Below, in pieces: positions 9,533 through 18,260 of a stretch of 64,000 bases of DNA. The translations under genes and the position numbers were made by a program. The notes beneath the pieces are model-generated. The model was not told where the DNA came from, ran no database searches, and was given only the letters and a program-made list of their open reading frames with translations. The stretch lies in contig NZ_FQWB01000006.1 in the NCBI RefSeq assembly GCF_900129545.1, forward strand, positions 172,711-236,710, written 5' to 3'. Each line of letters starts with the position of its first letter. The stretch's first letter is position 1. This DNA is from Flavobacterium fluvii (GTDB lineage Bacteria; Bacteroidota; Bacteroidia; Flavobacteriales; Flavobacteriaceae).

Positions 9533-9548
9533 CGACAGTTCGCTGTCG
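9533..9548 (+). repeat. Short hairpin CGACAG-TTCG-CTGTCG upstream of the M1 peptidase
   Basis: CGACAG (9533-9538) and CTGTCG (9543-9548) enclose a TTCG tetraloop. The surrounding GC-rich string is unlike the AT-rich gap around it and looks like a piece of a dispersed palindromic repeat. A TTCG loop on a CG-rich stem is also very stable as RNA, so a role in the leader of the next gene is possible. Confidence 0.45.
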
Positions 9549-9575
9549 CTCGTGTGCGGTGAAAACATTGTTTTT

Positions 9576-11228
9576 ATGAAAAGATATTTAAGTCTTGTTT
9601 GTTTCTCCTTACTCCTTATTAACGGTGTAAAAGCACAAGGACTTCTTGAAAAAAAAGAAGAAACTTTTACGAGACAAGATACTTTGCGTGGCAGTATAAC
9701 TCCCGAAAGAGCTTGGTGGGACTTGAAATACTACCATCTTGACATCAAGGTAAATCCCGCAGACAGCACGATTTCGGGTTCCAATACCATTCGCTACAAG
9801 GTTTTGAAGTCGTCCAACAGGATGCAAATTGATCTTCAAAAGCCATTAGAAATTTACAAAGTGACCCAAGACGGCAAAGAGCTTAAATCCCAGAGAAACG
9901 GAAACGCTTTTTTTGTCCAATTAAAAAAACCACAAAAGATAGGAGCGATAAAAGAAGTTATCGTGTTTTATGGCGGCAAACCCAAAATTGCCGTGAATCC
10001 ACCTTGGGATGGAGGAATTACTTGGAGCAAGGACAAAAATGGAAATCCCTTTATCGCTTCGACGTGCCAAGGATTGGGTGCCAGTGTTTGGTGGCCCAAC
10101 AAAGACCATATGTACGACGAAGTGGACAATATGCTGATTAGCGTCAATGTTCCCCAGAATTTGACGGATGTTTCCAACGGTCGTTTGCAAGGCGTAACCG
10201 ATTTGAAAGATGGCACCAGAACTTTTACTTGGTATGTTTCCAACCCAATCAACAATTATGGCGTAAATATAAACATTGGCGATTATGTCTCTTTTTCCGA
10301 AGTTTATAAAGGGGAAAAAGGCGATTTGGACTGCAATTATTATGTTCTGGGAGATAATTTGGCACGAGCCAAAACACACTTTAAGGAAGTGCCTCAAATG
10401 CTCAAAGCTTTCGAACATTGGTTTGGCCCTTATCCTTTTTATAAAGACAGTTACAAACTCGTGGAAGCCCCATATTTAGGGATGGAACACCAAAGCAGCA
10501 TCACTTATGGCAATGGATATCAAAATGGCTATTTAGGAAGAGACCGCAGCGAGTCTGGCTGGGGATCGAAATTCGATTATATTATTGTTCACGAATCAGG
10601 ACACGAATGGTTTGCCAATAATATTACCTACAAAGACATTGCCGATATGTGGATTCACGAGAGTTTCGCCTGCTATTCCGAAAACCTGTTCGTGGAATAT
10701 TATTATGGCAAGAAAGCTGGCGCAGAATACGTGAGAGGACAGCGAAACGAGATTCAAAACAAAAGCCAAATGATTGGCAAGTACAATGTAAACAATGAAG
10801 GTGCCGATTTGTATAACAAAGGTGCCAATATGTTGCACACGTTGCGTCAAATCGTTAATGACGACGAGAAATGGAGAACAACTTTACGAGGATTGAACAG
10901 CACGTTTTACCACCAAACCGTTACCACCAAACAAATCGAGGATTATTTAAGCCAAGCCGTTGGACTTGATTTAAAACCATTTTTTGACCAATATTTGAGA
11001 GATACCAGAATCCCGGCCTTGGAATATAAATTCAAGGACAACAATCTTTCCTATCGCTGGACGAATTGTGTCCCCGGTTTCAATATGTCTTTAAAAGTAA
11101 CCTTGAATGGAAAAGAACAATGGCTGAAACCGCAAGCAGAATGGACTAATTTACATCAAACTGCGAAAGATTTGAAAGTGGAAGTCGACAAGGATTTTTA
11201 TGTGGATGCGTTGAAATTAATTAATTAA
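9576..11228 (+). CDS. Secreted M1 family metallopeptidase (aminopeptidase N-like)
   Basis: Zinc aminopeptidase of 550 residues. I start it at 9576 (MKRYLSLVCFSLLLINGVKAQ), because this gives a clean signal peptide; the frame is open from a GTG at 9552. Mature residues form the N-terminal beta domain (TISGSNTIRYKV), the exopeptidase-type GMEH motif (here GMEHQSS), the zinc motif HESGH at about residues 339-343 and the third ligand Glu362 in WIHESFA, exactly the HExxH-x18-E pattern. The protein is shorter than full aminopeptidase N and lacks the large C-terminal helical domain, as is common for Bacteroidota M1 proteins. Probably periplasmic or exported. Confidence 0.92.
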   Translation: MKRYLSLVCFSLLLINGVKAQGLLEKKEETFTRQDTLRGSITPERAWWDLKYYHLDIKVNPADSTISGSNTIRYKVLKSSNRMQIDLQKPLEIYKVTQDGKELKSQRNGNAFFVQLKKPQKIGAIKEVIVFYGGKPKIAVNPPWDGGITWSKDKNGNPFIASTCQGLGASVWWPNKDHMYDEVDNMLISVNVPQNLTDVSNGRLQGVTDLKDGTRTFTWYVSNPINNYGVNINIGDYVSFSEVYKGEKGDLDCNYYVLGDNLARAKTHFKEVPQMLKAFEHWFGPYPFYKDSYKLVEAPYLGMEHQSSITYGNGYQNGYLGRDRSESGWGSKFDYIIVHESGHEWFANNITYKDIADMWIHESFACYSENLFVEYYYGKKAGAEYVRGQRNEIQNKSQMIGKYNVNNEGADLYNKGANMLHTLRQIVNDDEKWRTTLRGLNSTFYHQTVTTKQIEDYLSQAVGLDLKPFFDQYLRDTRIPALEYKFKDNNLSYRWTNCVPGFNMSLKVTLNGKEQWLKPQAEWTNLHQTAKDLKVEVDKDFYVDALKLIN

Positions 11229-11993
11229 TTATACATCACAAATTAATATTGCTTGTTTTAAAGCTGCCAATTTATCTGGGTTTTTTGGTACAAATTCTTG
11301 CCCAACATAACCATTAAAACCTGTATTTGCAATTGCTTTCATAATTGCAGCATAATTTAGTTCTTGGGTATCATCAATTTCATGGCGACCAGGAACTCCT
11401 GCGGTATGATAATGAGCTATAAATTGGTGGTTTTCTTCGATGGTTCTAATAACGTCACCTTCATCAATTTGCATATGATAGATATCGTATAAAAGTTTGA
11501 AATTTTGGGAATTTATACGTTTGACCAATTCTACGCCCCAAGCTGTTTTATCACATTGATAATCGATATGGTCAATTTTGCTGTTAAGCAACTCCATAAC
11601 CAGAATTACATCGTGTTTTTCGGCTAATGGGATTAGTTTTTTCAATCCAATTACACAATTATTCCAACCTTCTTCATCCGATTTACCTCTTCTGTTACCA
11701 CTAAAACAAATCAGGTTTTTGTATCCTGCTTTTGCTACCAAAGGAATCATTTCGGAGTAATTTTGGATCAGTTTTTCGTGAAATTGCAAATCATTAAAAC
11801 CATCGACCAAATTTAGTTCCGCTCCATTGCACATAGTTGAAACCAATCCATATTTTTTTAGTACTGGCCAATCTTCAGGTCCAACCAAATCTATTCCCGT
11901 TATTCCTATTTTTTTTACTTCAAAACAAAGTGTTTCAATATCCATTTCATCAAAACACCATCTTGCAACAGAGTGATTTATAGCAGCTTTCAA
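11229..11993 (-). CDS. Hydroxypyruvate isomerase-like TIM-barrel protein
   Basis: A 254-residue sugar-phosphate isomerase/epimerase-like (xylose isomerase-like, AP endonuclease 2 fold) protein. Metal-site residues typical of the family are visible: Glu in VILVMELLNSKID, Asp/His in LLYDIYHMQIDEGD, HYHTAGVPGRHEID, and Glu in YVGQEFVPKN. These most resemble Hyi-type hydroxypyruvate isomerases, but substrate cannot be fixed from sequence. It is the last gene of a minus-strand run with the ATP-grasp-like gene 30 bases upstream. Its stop codon abuts the stop of the convergent M1 peptidase gene with no base between, leaving no room for a separate terminator. Confidence 0.78.
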   Translation of the reverse strand: MKAAINHSVARWCFDEMDIETLCFEVKKIGITGIDLVGPEDWPVLKKYGLVSTMCNGAELNLVDGFNDLQFHEKLIQNYSEMIPLVAKAGYKNLICFSGNRRGKSDEEGWNNCVIGLKKLIPLAEKHDVILVMELLNSKIDHIDYQCDKTAWGVELVKRINSQNFKLLYDIYHMQIDEGDVIRTIEENHQFIAHYHTAGVPGRHEIDDTQELNYAAIMKAIANTGFNGYVGQEFVPKNPDKLAALKQAILICDV

Positions 11994-12023
11994 ATTTATG
12001 CTTGTTTTATTTTATGTATTAAT

Positions 12024-13220
12024 TCAATTGTTTTTCTCAAACAACGCCAAAGTCCCGCCAACCCAATCCTTGTCTTTGTTGAATTTCACGCCAATCATTT
12101 CGCCCCGGCTCAATCGTGCCAAATTGCAGAGTAGAGTGGGAGTGGCATCTCCTTTTTTCCAGACGCCAAGCACGCGCAATTCACATTTTACTTTTCCGTC
12201 GGGAGATTGCACGATTGGGATGTAATTTACTTTTTTCTGGAGAATGTAAAGTTCTTTTTCGACCACGGCTTCTATGTCTTCCTTTTTTACGTGAAAAATT
12301 ACGCCGGAACCCGAGAAAGAGAACAAAGGTTTCAATACATAATTTTCCAGGTCTTCGGGGATTTGTTTCAAGTCGCTCAACAAAATGGTTTCTATAAAAT
12401 ATTTTCCTTTCAAAAACGGCAAAATAAACTTGCTGATTCTGAAAAACCAGTTGGGATGTCCAGCCCATTCCACGTCAAGTTCGTCCGAGAAATTGAAATT
12501 CAATTTCAAATCGGTTCGCAAATCCAATTCGTCAAAGATGACACGATTGTAGATGCGTTTGACACGAATTTCATCGCCATTTTCGTTTTTGTAAAAGAGT
12601 TCTTTTCCTTTTTTAATCAATTGGGTAACACAAACTATCGGTATGCCAATGTCTCTTCGGCAGTAATAGAAATCAATTTTCGTGTTTTGTTTTTCGGGTT
12701 CAATTTCCAATAGGATAACGTTCTCTTTTGGATGATTGTTGCAAATTACCTCTTCCAGCGTTTCGAGATATTCCTGTGGCGTGATGTCGTTGATGAACGG
12801 TGTCAATTCTGAAAGAAACGGATAATGATTCTTGAATTTTTCATATAAATTGTTTTGGTAATTGTACAAAGACGGAAACCCTTGCACCTCAATCAATTTG
12901 GGAACAACGACTCCGTTTTCCTCACAAATTCCAAAATCTATGGACAAAAAAGTGGTATGCTCGTCTTCGTTGGGAACTTTATGGTTTAATTCCAATGATT
13001 TGTCCGTTAATTTTTTAAAGTCTTTCTGTTGAATCAATTTTATGATGTCTGCACAACCTTCCAACAACTGTGTTTTTAATTCATTGGAAATAAAAAATGG
13101 AGTTTCTCCCATTCGAAAACTGGGCTCATAATCAAAATCAGAAGCAATATCGTCCTTTAATTCCTGATACTTTTTATCAGTAAATTGGGAATTAAAAAGT
13201 TGTCTGTATTTGTCAATCAT
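12024..13220 (-). CDS. ATP-grasp-like ligase of unknown substrate
   Basis: A 398-residue protein that I do not recognise as a named enzyme. The C-terminal 120 residues look like an ATP-grasp nucleotide-binding region: YVLKPLFSFSGSGVIF (a Lys followed by a small-residue loop), KVKCELRVLGVW, and SRGEMIGVKFNKDKDWVGGT. Such folds join a carboxylate to an amine with ATP. The middle part contains FLSIDFGICEENG and PKLIEVQGFPSLYNYQ, resembling the acidic and substrate regions of glutathionylspermidine-synthase-like or glutathione-synthase-like proteins. It has no signal peptide. It is 52 bases downstream of a class I amidotransferase gene and in the same operon as a GCS2-type ligase, which supports a role in an amide- or peptide-forming pathway. 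Confidence 0.65.
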   Translation of the reverse strand: MIDKYRQLFNSQFTDKKYQELKDDIASDFDYEPSFRMGETPFFISNELKTQLLEGCADIIKLIQQKDFKKLTDKSLELNHKVPNEDEHTTFLSIDFGICEENGVVVPKLIEVQGFPSLYNYQNNLYEKFKNHYPFLSELTPFINDITPQEYLETLEEVICNNHPKENVILLEIEPEKQNTKIDFYYCRRDIGIPIVCVTQLIKKGKELFYKNENGDEIRVKRIYNRVIFDELDLRTDLKLNFNFSDELDVEWAGHPNWFFRISKFILPFLKGKYFIETILLSDLKQIPEDLENYVLKPLFSFSGSGVIFHVKKEDIEAVVEKELYILQKKVNYIPIVQSPDGKVKCELRVLGVWKKGDATPTLLCNLARLSRGEMIGVKFNKDKDWVGGTLALFEKNN

Positions 13221-13272
13221 TTTTTTAGGATTGTATATGGCAGATCGTAAATTACATTATGCGATTATATAA

Positions 13273-14103
13273 CTAGTTGGACAGTATCTTCTTGCTTATC
13301 ATTAAATCATTGATGGCAATTCGGAGAAAATTTGGAATTATGGTTTCATTGGTTTTATATATTTTGTCATCGTCCAAAACGTCTTCCAGCATATTCCTGA
13401 ATTTCCGTTTCCCCTTTATTTTCTTTATTTTTTCCTTGACTTCCTTGTCTCTTAAATGCGAAAGAAAACCGATTGGATCCGCTTCCGGATGAAATTGGGT
13501 TCCCACAAAATAATCGGTAAAACGAACCGCCATAATCGCTCTTTCGTACTGAACATGATCCCTGATTTTTTCCAAAGAAATAATTTTGGCACCTTTTTTC
13601 GAAAAAACATTCAATTTAGGTTGGACCACTTGGTAATCTCTGGAATCTATGGCGTAAAATGGATCTGAAAGACCTTCGAAAAGTGGATCTTGAAGACCTT
13701 CTTTTGTTTTATGGATGGCCATAGCGCCAAAAGAGGTGTCATGTCGTTTGGTAATTTCGGCCAAACCAAAATGTTTGCACGCTATTTGGAAAGAATGGCA
13801 AATGAACAAAACGTGTTTTTTAACTTTATTTTCATTGTTCCATTTGGTCAATTCGTCGATGAAAGCATGGTATTTCAAATCCCAATTACCGTCACCTTCC
13901 AAAGGATTTCCCGGACCTCCGCTCGAGATAAAAATATCAAATTGCTTGATATCCGGCAATTCCCACTTCCTTCTAACGTCAAAAATTTGGAATGTGACAA
14001 TTTGATTGAATCGGTTGATGATATCAATGATACAGCGAATTCCTTGATTGGGCTCGCCATTGTACATATCTAAAACCGCTATTTTTATTGTACTATTCTG
14101 CAT
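13273..14103 (-). CDS. Class I glutamine amidotransferase-like protein
   Basis: A 276-residue GATase1 protein. The catalytic nucleophile is Cys102 in FICHSFQIA and the His/Glu pair is His205 and Glu207 in GTQFHPEADP; SSGGPGNPLE is the oxyanion-strand loop. The glycine before the nucleophile in the usual GxCxGxQ motif is replaced (ICHSFQ), so the active site is somewhat unusual but the triad is intact. It could hydrolyse glutamine to supply ammonia, or cleave a gamma-glutamyl bond as GATase1-fold hydrolases such as PuuD do. It sits between a GCS2 ligase and an ATP-grasp-like gene with 52-base gaps on each side. Confidence 0.8.
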   Translation of the reverse strand: MQNSTIKIAVLDMYNGEPNQGIRCIIDIINRFNQIVTFQIFDVRRKWELPDIKQFDIFISSGGPGNPLEGDGNWDLKYHAFIDELTKWNNENKVKKHVLFICHSFQIACKHFGLAEITKRHDTSFGAMAIHKTKEGLQDPLFEGLSDPFYAIDSRDYQVVQPKLNVFSKKGAKIISLEKIRDHVQYERAIMAVRFTDYFVGTQFHPEADPIGFLSHLRDKEVKEKIKKIKGKRKFRNMLEDVLDDDKIYKTNETIIPNFLRIAINDLMISKKILSN

Positions 14104-14155
14104 TAGTGGGTAATCTAATTTATTTGCAAAGGTATCGATTTTTTAAATCTGAAAT

Positions 14156-15265
14156 CTAAAGTCCTTTCGTGAATTCGCCCGTAATAAAATCAACGACTTT
14201 GGTAAAGTCTTTCGTTGCCTCAAAAACGGCCAGTTGTTTGTCGGCACCAGTTCCCGTTTCCATAATGGTATGAGCATAATTAATTTGTTCTCGGCTTTCC
14301 AATTCGTCTACCACATCATCAATAAAATCAAGCAATTCGGTAATAAGCATCTTGGTTTCTACTTCTTTTTGAAGACCAAAATCAATCATGTTTCCCTCGA
14401 TTCCATAACGTGCTGCGCGGAATTTATTTTCTTTAATCAAGGCTATTCTGTAAATATTGAAACTCACGTTGGCCAAGGACATTTTGTACAACTTCGCCAC
14501 AATTGCTTGAATAATGGCCACAATACACATCGTTTCATCAACGGTTAAACACATGTCGCAGATGCGAAATTCAATCGTGTCGTAAAACGGGTGCAACCGC
14601 AAATCCCACCATATTTTTTTCGGATTGTCAATACAATTGGTTTTTACCAACGTTTCCAGAAAATTATCATAAGAAGCAACACAATCAAAATATTCAGGCA
14701 AACCCGTTCTTGGAAACTTGTCGAAAACCTTGGTTCTATAAGATTTATATCCCGTTTGCCGTCCTTCCCAAAAAGGGGAATTGGTAGAAAGTGCAAAAAT
14801 ATGGGGCAAAAAATAAGTGGCTTGGTTCATGATTTGCAAGCCTATTTCCCGGTTTTTAATGCCTACGTGGCAGTGCATTCCGAAAATCAAATTGGAACGC
14901 GCGGCATCTTGCATTTCTTTCACAATGTTGTGGTAACGGGGATCGTCGGTTATGGGTTGGTTCAGCCAATTCGAAAAAGGATGTGTTCCCGCGCCACCTA
15001 CAATCAGCCCTTGTTTGTCGGCCAAATTGACGATATGTCCTCTCAAAGATTTGATTTCGGCTTCGGCTTCCTTGATATTTCGACAAACCATCGTACCAAC
15101 CTCCACCACGGATTGGTGCAATTCGGATTTTACTTGTTCATTCAATATTATTTTCGCACCATCCACGATTTTGGACAAATGCGAACGCAAATCTCTCGTT
15201 ACAGGATCAATAATTTGATATTCTTCTTCAACACCGAGAGTAAAAATGGGTAACTTCTTTGACAT
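14156..15265 (-). CDS. Carboxylate-amine ligase, GCS2 (YbdK-like) family
   Basis: A 369-residue member of glutamate-cysteine ligase family 2. Diagnostic segments are FTLGVEEEYQIIDP at the N terminus (acidic metal-binding strand), HQSVVEVGTMVC, GAGTHPFSNW, FGMHCHVGIKN and IEFRICDMCLTVDETM. The family makes gamma-glutamyl or related amide bonds using ATP. YbdK of E. coli has weak glutamate-cysteine ligase activity, but the true substrate here is unknown. It is the first gene of a four-gene minus-strand operon with an amidotransferase, an ATP-grasp-like protein and a Hyi-like isomerase, so its product is probably processed further by these. Confidence 0.88.
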   Translation of the reverse strand: MSKKLPIFTLGVEEEYQIIDPVTRDLRSHLSKIVDGAKIILNEQVKSELHQSVVEVGTMVCRNIKEAEAEIKSLRGHIVNLADKQGLIVGGAGTHPFSNWLNQPITDDPRYHNIVKEMQDAARSNLIFGMHCHVGIKNREIGLQIMNQATYFLPHIFALSTNSPFWEGRQTGYKSYRTKVFDKFPRTGLPEYFDCVASYDNFLETLVKTNCIDNPKKIWWDLRLHPFYDTIEFRICDMCLTVDETMCIVAIIQAIVAKLYKMSLANVSFNIYRIALIKENKFRAARYGIEGNMIDFGLQKEVETKMLITELLDFIDDVVDELESREQINYAHTIMETGTGADKQLAVFEATKDFTKVVDFITGEFTKGL

Positions 15266-15471
15266 AATTATTTTTTTAGTGATCAGCCGCTGTCGCAGTT
15301 TTCAGCCTGTTTACTCAATACTCTAAATGTTTTTTACTAAAAACTCCCCATGGAAGATTAGTTCCCTATTTGGGATTATGATTATTTACATCTCTATTTT
15401 TAACAATTATAATAAAAATAATTGAACCAGAAACATAAAAAATTCGGGAAACCAATTTATAATGCCAATAT

Positions 15472-15873
15472 TTAAATTTTGTTGAATTCAAACAATTGTA
15501 CTTGACTTTTCAACTGTTCGATCAGCATGCCCATCATTCTTTTGTTGAGGCTGGAAGAGTTTTTGATGTACAGCGCATATTCATCGATGGTGAAAAGCGC
15601 TATAATCATCCCTTTCAAGGCATTTCGGAATTTAATGTCTTTTTGAATGGCATTTTCAATGGTCGTCAATTTCTTTTCGACTGAAAAAGCATTGAAATCG
15701 ATTCTGTTTTTGCCTAAATGATTGATAAATGAAGCAATAAACAAATCGTTTTGCAGTTTCAAAATAGGACGAAGAACCTGATTTTGAAACAATTCATCTG
15801 ATGAGGATTGACCGGAAATTGTGCCAATGGTTTCGCCTCTAAATTCTTTTAGGAAAGTATCTCTTTGATCCAT
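15472..15873 (-). CDS. Conserved hypothetical protein, 133 aa
   Basis: I recognise this as a small Flavobacteriia protein without a known function; similar sequences carry unreliable transferred names such as glyoxalase, which I see no motif to support. It is predicted helical, soluble and without a signal peptide or membrane segment. The opening MDQRDTFLKEFRGETIGTISGQSS is followed by helices rich in Leu, Ile and Lys and a C-terminal segment MIEQLKSQVQLFEF. It is divergently oriented to the thioesterase gene with a 70-base shared upstream region. Confidence 0.7.
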   Translation of the reverse strand: MDQRDTFLKEFRGETIGTISGQSSSDELFQNQVLRPILKLQNDLFIASFINHLGKNRIDFNAFSVEKKLTTIENAIQKDIKFRNALKGMIIALFTIDEYALYIKNSSSLNKRMMGMLIEQLKSQVQLFEFNKI

Positions 15874-15916
15874 GGTTTTTTCTTTTAAATTTATGGAAAA
15901 ATGAGATAAGAAAAAG

Positions 15917-15924
15917 TATTTTTG
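15917..15924 (+). promoter_or_regulatory. Candidate -7 element for the thioesterase gene
   Basis: TATTTTTG fits the Bacteroidota -7 consensus TAnnTTTG and lies 20 bases before the ATG at 15944. No clear TTG is present at the -33 spacing. Confidence 0.45.
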
Positions 15925-15943
15925 TAGATATATATAAACAATT

Positions 15944-16333
15944 ATGAGATTTCACACTAGAAAATGGGTAAAACCAGAAGACTTGAATCCCAACGGTACT
16001 TTATTCGGCGGAAAATTATTGGCTTGGTTGGATGAAGAATTGGCTTTGTATTCCATCATACAATTGGAAAACACAAAAGTTGTAACCAAATATATGTCGG
16101 AAATCAACTTTAAAAGTTCTGCAAGACAAGGAGATATTATCGAATTAGGAATCGATGTAATAAAGTTTGGCATCACTTCGCTTACGCTAAAATGTGAAGC
16201 TCGGAACATGATGACCCGAGAAACCATCATAACAATAGACCACACGACAATGGTCAATTTGGGCTCTGATGGAAAGCCAAAAGCGCACGGAAAAACGGAA
16301 ATTGAATTCGTGAAAGACCGTTTGCAACAATAA
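15944..16333 (+). CDS. Acyl-CoA thioesterase, hotdog fold (YciA-like)
   Basis: A 129-residue single hotdog-domain protein. The segment PEDLNPNGTLFGGKLLAWLDEELALY corresponds to the central helix and the active-site region of YciA/acyl-CoA hydrolase proteins, in which the loop Asn, the LFGG turn and the acidic residue of the helix are conserved. It is expected to hydrolyse fatty acyl-CoA in the cytoplasm as a multimer. It has its own candidate promoter and ends in a terminator-like hairpin before the next gene, so it is probably monocistronic, although the neighbouring genes also deal with acyl thioesters. Confidence 0.85.
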   Translation: MRFHTRKWVKPEDLNPNGTLFGGKLLAWLDEELALYSIIQLENTKVVTKYMSEINFKSSARQGDIIELGIDVIKFGITSLTLKCEARNMMTRETIITIDHTTMVNLGSDGKPKAHGKTEIEFVKDRLQQ

Positions 16334-16346
16334 TCAGCTTCAAAAA

Positions 16347-16378
16347 AAAATACCGCAGATTAGCGGATTTTTTTTTAT
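16347..16378. terminator. Terminator after the thioesterase gene
   Basis: CCGC (16353-16356) pairs with GCGG (16363-16366) across AGATTA, extended by A-rich and T-rich flanks (nine A before, ten T after). The A/T flanks make it usable on both strands. Confidence 0.7.
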
Positions 16379-16427
16379 AATTCATTTTGAACACAATTTA
16401 AATATGCTAATTCGAGCTAGGGAAAAT

Positions 16428-16856
16428 ATGACCAAACAAGAAATCATGTCAAAATTGCCTTATTCCAAACCATTTTTGTTTGTGGATGAATTACTGTATA
16501 TAGATGAAAACAGGGTGGAAGGGATTTATACTTTTGATGAAAATTTAGATTTTTACAAAGGTCATTTTAAAGATTATCCTATCACGCCAGGAGTGATTTT
16601 AACTGAAGCCATGGCGCAAATTGGATTGGTCTGTCTGGGAATCTATCTTGTAAATGATACATTCAATAAAAACACTTCAATTGCCTTGACATCAACAGAA
16701 ATTGAGTTTTTGAAACCTGTTTTTCCCAATGAAAAAATAATTGTTATTTCTGACAAAATTTATTTTAAATTTGGTAAATTGAAATGCAAAGTCATAATGA
16801 AAAATGAAAAAGATGAAATTGTTTGCCAAGGAACGATTGCTGGAATGATTGTTTAA
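16428..16856 (+). CDS. 3-hydroxyacyl-ACP dehydratase-like protein (FabZ family)
   Basis: Hotdog-fold dehydratase. The motif YKGHFKDYPITPGVILTEAMAQIG matches the FabZ active site, with catalytic His in GHF and Glu in the EAMAQ helix. I place the start at the ATG at 16428 (MTKQEIMSKLPYSKPFLF), 24 bases inside the frame's first ATG at 16404, because FabZ proteins begin shortly before the PxxxPFLFVD segment. It precedes a ketosynthase, an ACP and a phosphopantetheinyl transferase on the same strand, which suggests a dedicated acyl chain-building set outside primary fatty acid synthesis. No ketoreductase is present, so one must come from elsewhere. Confidence 0.82.
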   Translation: MTKQEIMSKLPYSKPFLFVDELLYIDENRVEGIYTFDENLDFYKGHFKDYPITPGVILTEAMAQIGLVCLGIYLVNDTFNKNTSIALTSTEIEFLKPVFPNEKIIVISDKIYFKFGKLKCKVIMKNEKDEIVCQGTIAGMIV

Positions 16857-16888
16857 TAATTTTATATGAAATGAGCATAACCTTAAAT

Positions 16889-16920
16889 TGGTCGCAAACA
16901 CAAATGATGATATGCGACCA
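16889..16920. repeat. Inverted repeat between the dehydratase and ketosynthase genes
   Basis: TGGTCGCA (16889-16896) and TGCGACCA (16913-16920) are exact 8-base arms around a 16-base loop. There is no following T-run. It may be a structured segment or binding site within the fatty-acid-like operon. Confidence 0.45.
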
Positions 16921-16982
16921 GAGCTTTTGCGAATAGGCGAAGCAATTACATATGACAGGTAAAAAACAATAAATTGCAACAT

Positions 16983-18260
16983 ATGAATAAACGTGTCGTA
17001 ATTACAGGTCTCGGCATTGTTGCTCCAAATGGAGTAGGTCTTGATACGTTTACCACTGCCATAAAAAATGGAACATCGGGAATAAAGCACGATACCGAAT
17101 TGGAACGATTGCAATTCTCTTGCCAAATTTCTGGAAAACCAGAAGTCTCCACCGAATTATCCTTACAGTATTTCACGGAATTGGAATTACGAAATTTCAA
17201 TTCATCCGGTATTTTATACGGCGTTATTGCAGGAATTGATGCCTGGAAAGACGCTAGATTACCAATGGAAATCAAAGACGAACCCGATTGGGATAGCGGA
17301 ACCATCTTTGGAACTGGAACTTCCGGAATTGACAAGTTCAGGGAAAGCATCTATAAAATTGACGATTTTCAAACTCGAAAACTGGGAAGCACGGCCGTGG
17401 CGCAAACGATGAACAGCGGAATAAGTGCTTATCTGGGCGGAAAATTAGGATTGGGAAACCAGGTAACAACCAATTCTTCGGCTTGTACCACTGGAACAGA
17501 AAGTATTCTAATGGCTTTTGACCGCATAAAATCAGGACAGGCAAAACGTATTTTGGCGGGAAGTACGAGTGATTCCGGACCTTATATTTGGGCAGGATTT
17601 GACGCCATGAAAGTATGTACTTTCAGGCATAACGAAATGCCGGAACAAGGTTCAAGACCAATGTCGGCAAGTGCTTCGGGTTTTGTTCCAGGGAGTGGAG
17701 CAGGGGCTTTGGTACTGGAAGATTTGGAAACGGCCTTGGCTCGTGGTGCAAAAATTTATGCCGAAGTTCTTGGTGGAAACGTAAATTCAGGTGGACAACG
17801 TGGACAAGGCACCATGACGGCTCCAAATCCTGTTGCCGTACAAAAATGCATCAAAAACGCATTGGAAAACGCTGGAATCCATACCAACGAAATTGATGCC
17901 ATCAACGGACATTTGACTGCCACTTCAAAAGACAGTTTGGAAATTCAAAATTGGAGCGAAGCTTTGGGCAGAAGTGGAGTGGATTTTCCGTATATAAACT
18001 CATTGAAATCAACGGTTGGGCATTGTTTGTCGGGGGCTGGAAGTGTAGAAAGCGTGGCGACGGTTTTGCAATTGCATCACGGATTTATTTTTCCAAATAT
18101 CAATTGTGAAGATTTACATCCCGAAATAACCGATTTGATTGATGCTTCACGAATTCCTCAACAATTAATTGAAAAAGAATTGACTATTATTGCCAAGGCC
18201 AGCTTTGGTTTTGGCGACGTAAATGGATGTGTAATTTTTAAAAAATACAAAAACCTATGA
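16983..18260 (+). CDS. Beta-ketoacyl-ACP synthase (FabF-like, accessory)
   Basis: Condensing enzyme of 425 residues counted from the ATG at 16983; a TTG nine bases upstream is in frame but MNKRVVITGLGIVAPNG is the conserved beginning. The catalytic triad is complete: Cys168 in TNSSACTTGTES, His310 in INGHLTATSKDS and His347 in LKSTVGHCLSGAGS. The second motif is unusual, since most FabF-type enzymes read HGTGTxxxD there. It extends a growing acyl-ACP with malonyl-ACP. It overlaps the following ACP gene by four bases (ATGA), so the pair is translationally coupled and the ACP is its likely partner. Confidence 0.88.
   Translation: MNKRVVITGLGIVAPNGVGLDTFTTAIKNGTSGIKHDTELERLQFSCQISGKPEVSTELSLQYFTELELRNFNSSGILYGVIAGIDAWKDARLPMEIKDEPDWDSGTIFGTGTSGIDKFRESIYKIDDFQTRKLGSTAVAQTMNSGISAYLGGKLGLGNQVTTNSSACTTGTESILMAFDRIKSGQAKRILAGSTSDSGPYIWAGFDAMKVCTFRHNEMPEQGSRPMSASASGFVPGSGAGALVLEDLETALARGAKIYAEVLGGNVNSGGQRGQGTMTAPNPVAVQKCIKNALENAGIHTNEIDAINGHLTATSKDSLEIQNWSEALGRSGVDFPYINSLKSTVGHCLSGAGSVESVATVLQLHHGFIFPNINCEDLHPEITDLIDASRIPQQLIEKELTIIAKASFGFGDVNGCVIFKKYKNL

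Noticed and set aside
13690..14073. Plus-strand frames of about 100-127 codons
   Set aside because: They are antisense to the glutamine amidotransferase, whose active-site residues are all present on the minus strand.
15290..15330. GC-richer string CAGCCGCTGTCGCAG upstream of the GCS2 ligase gene
   Set aside because: It may be a fragment of a dispersed repeat, but no symmetric structure or second copy is present, so it is not listed as a feature.
16404..16427. Start of the FabZ-like gene at the first ATG
   Set aside because: Eight extra residues (MLIRAREN) have no counterpart in FabZ proteins; the ATG at 16428 fits the family start.
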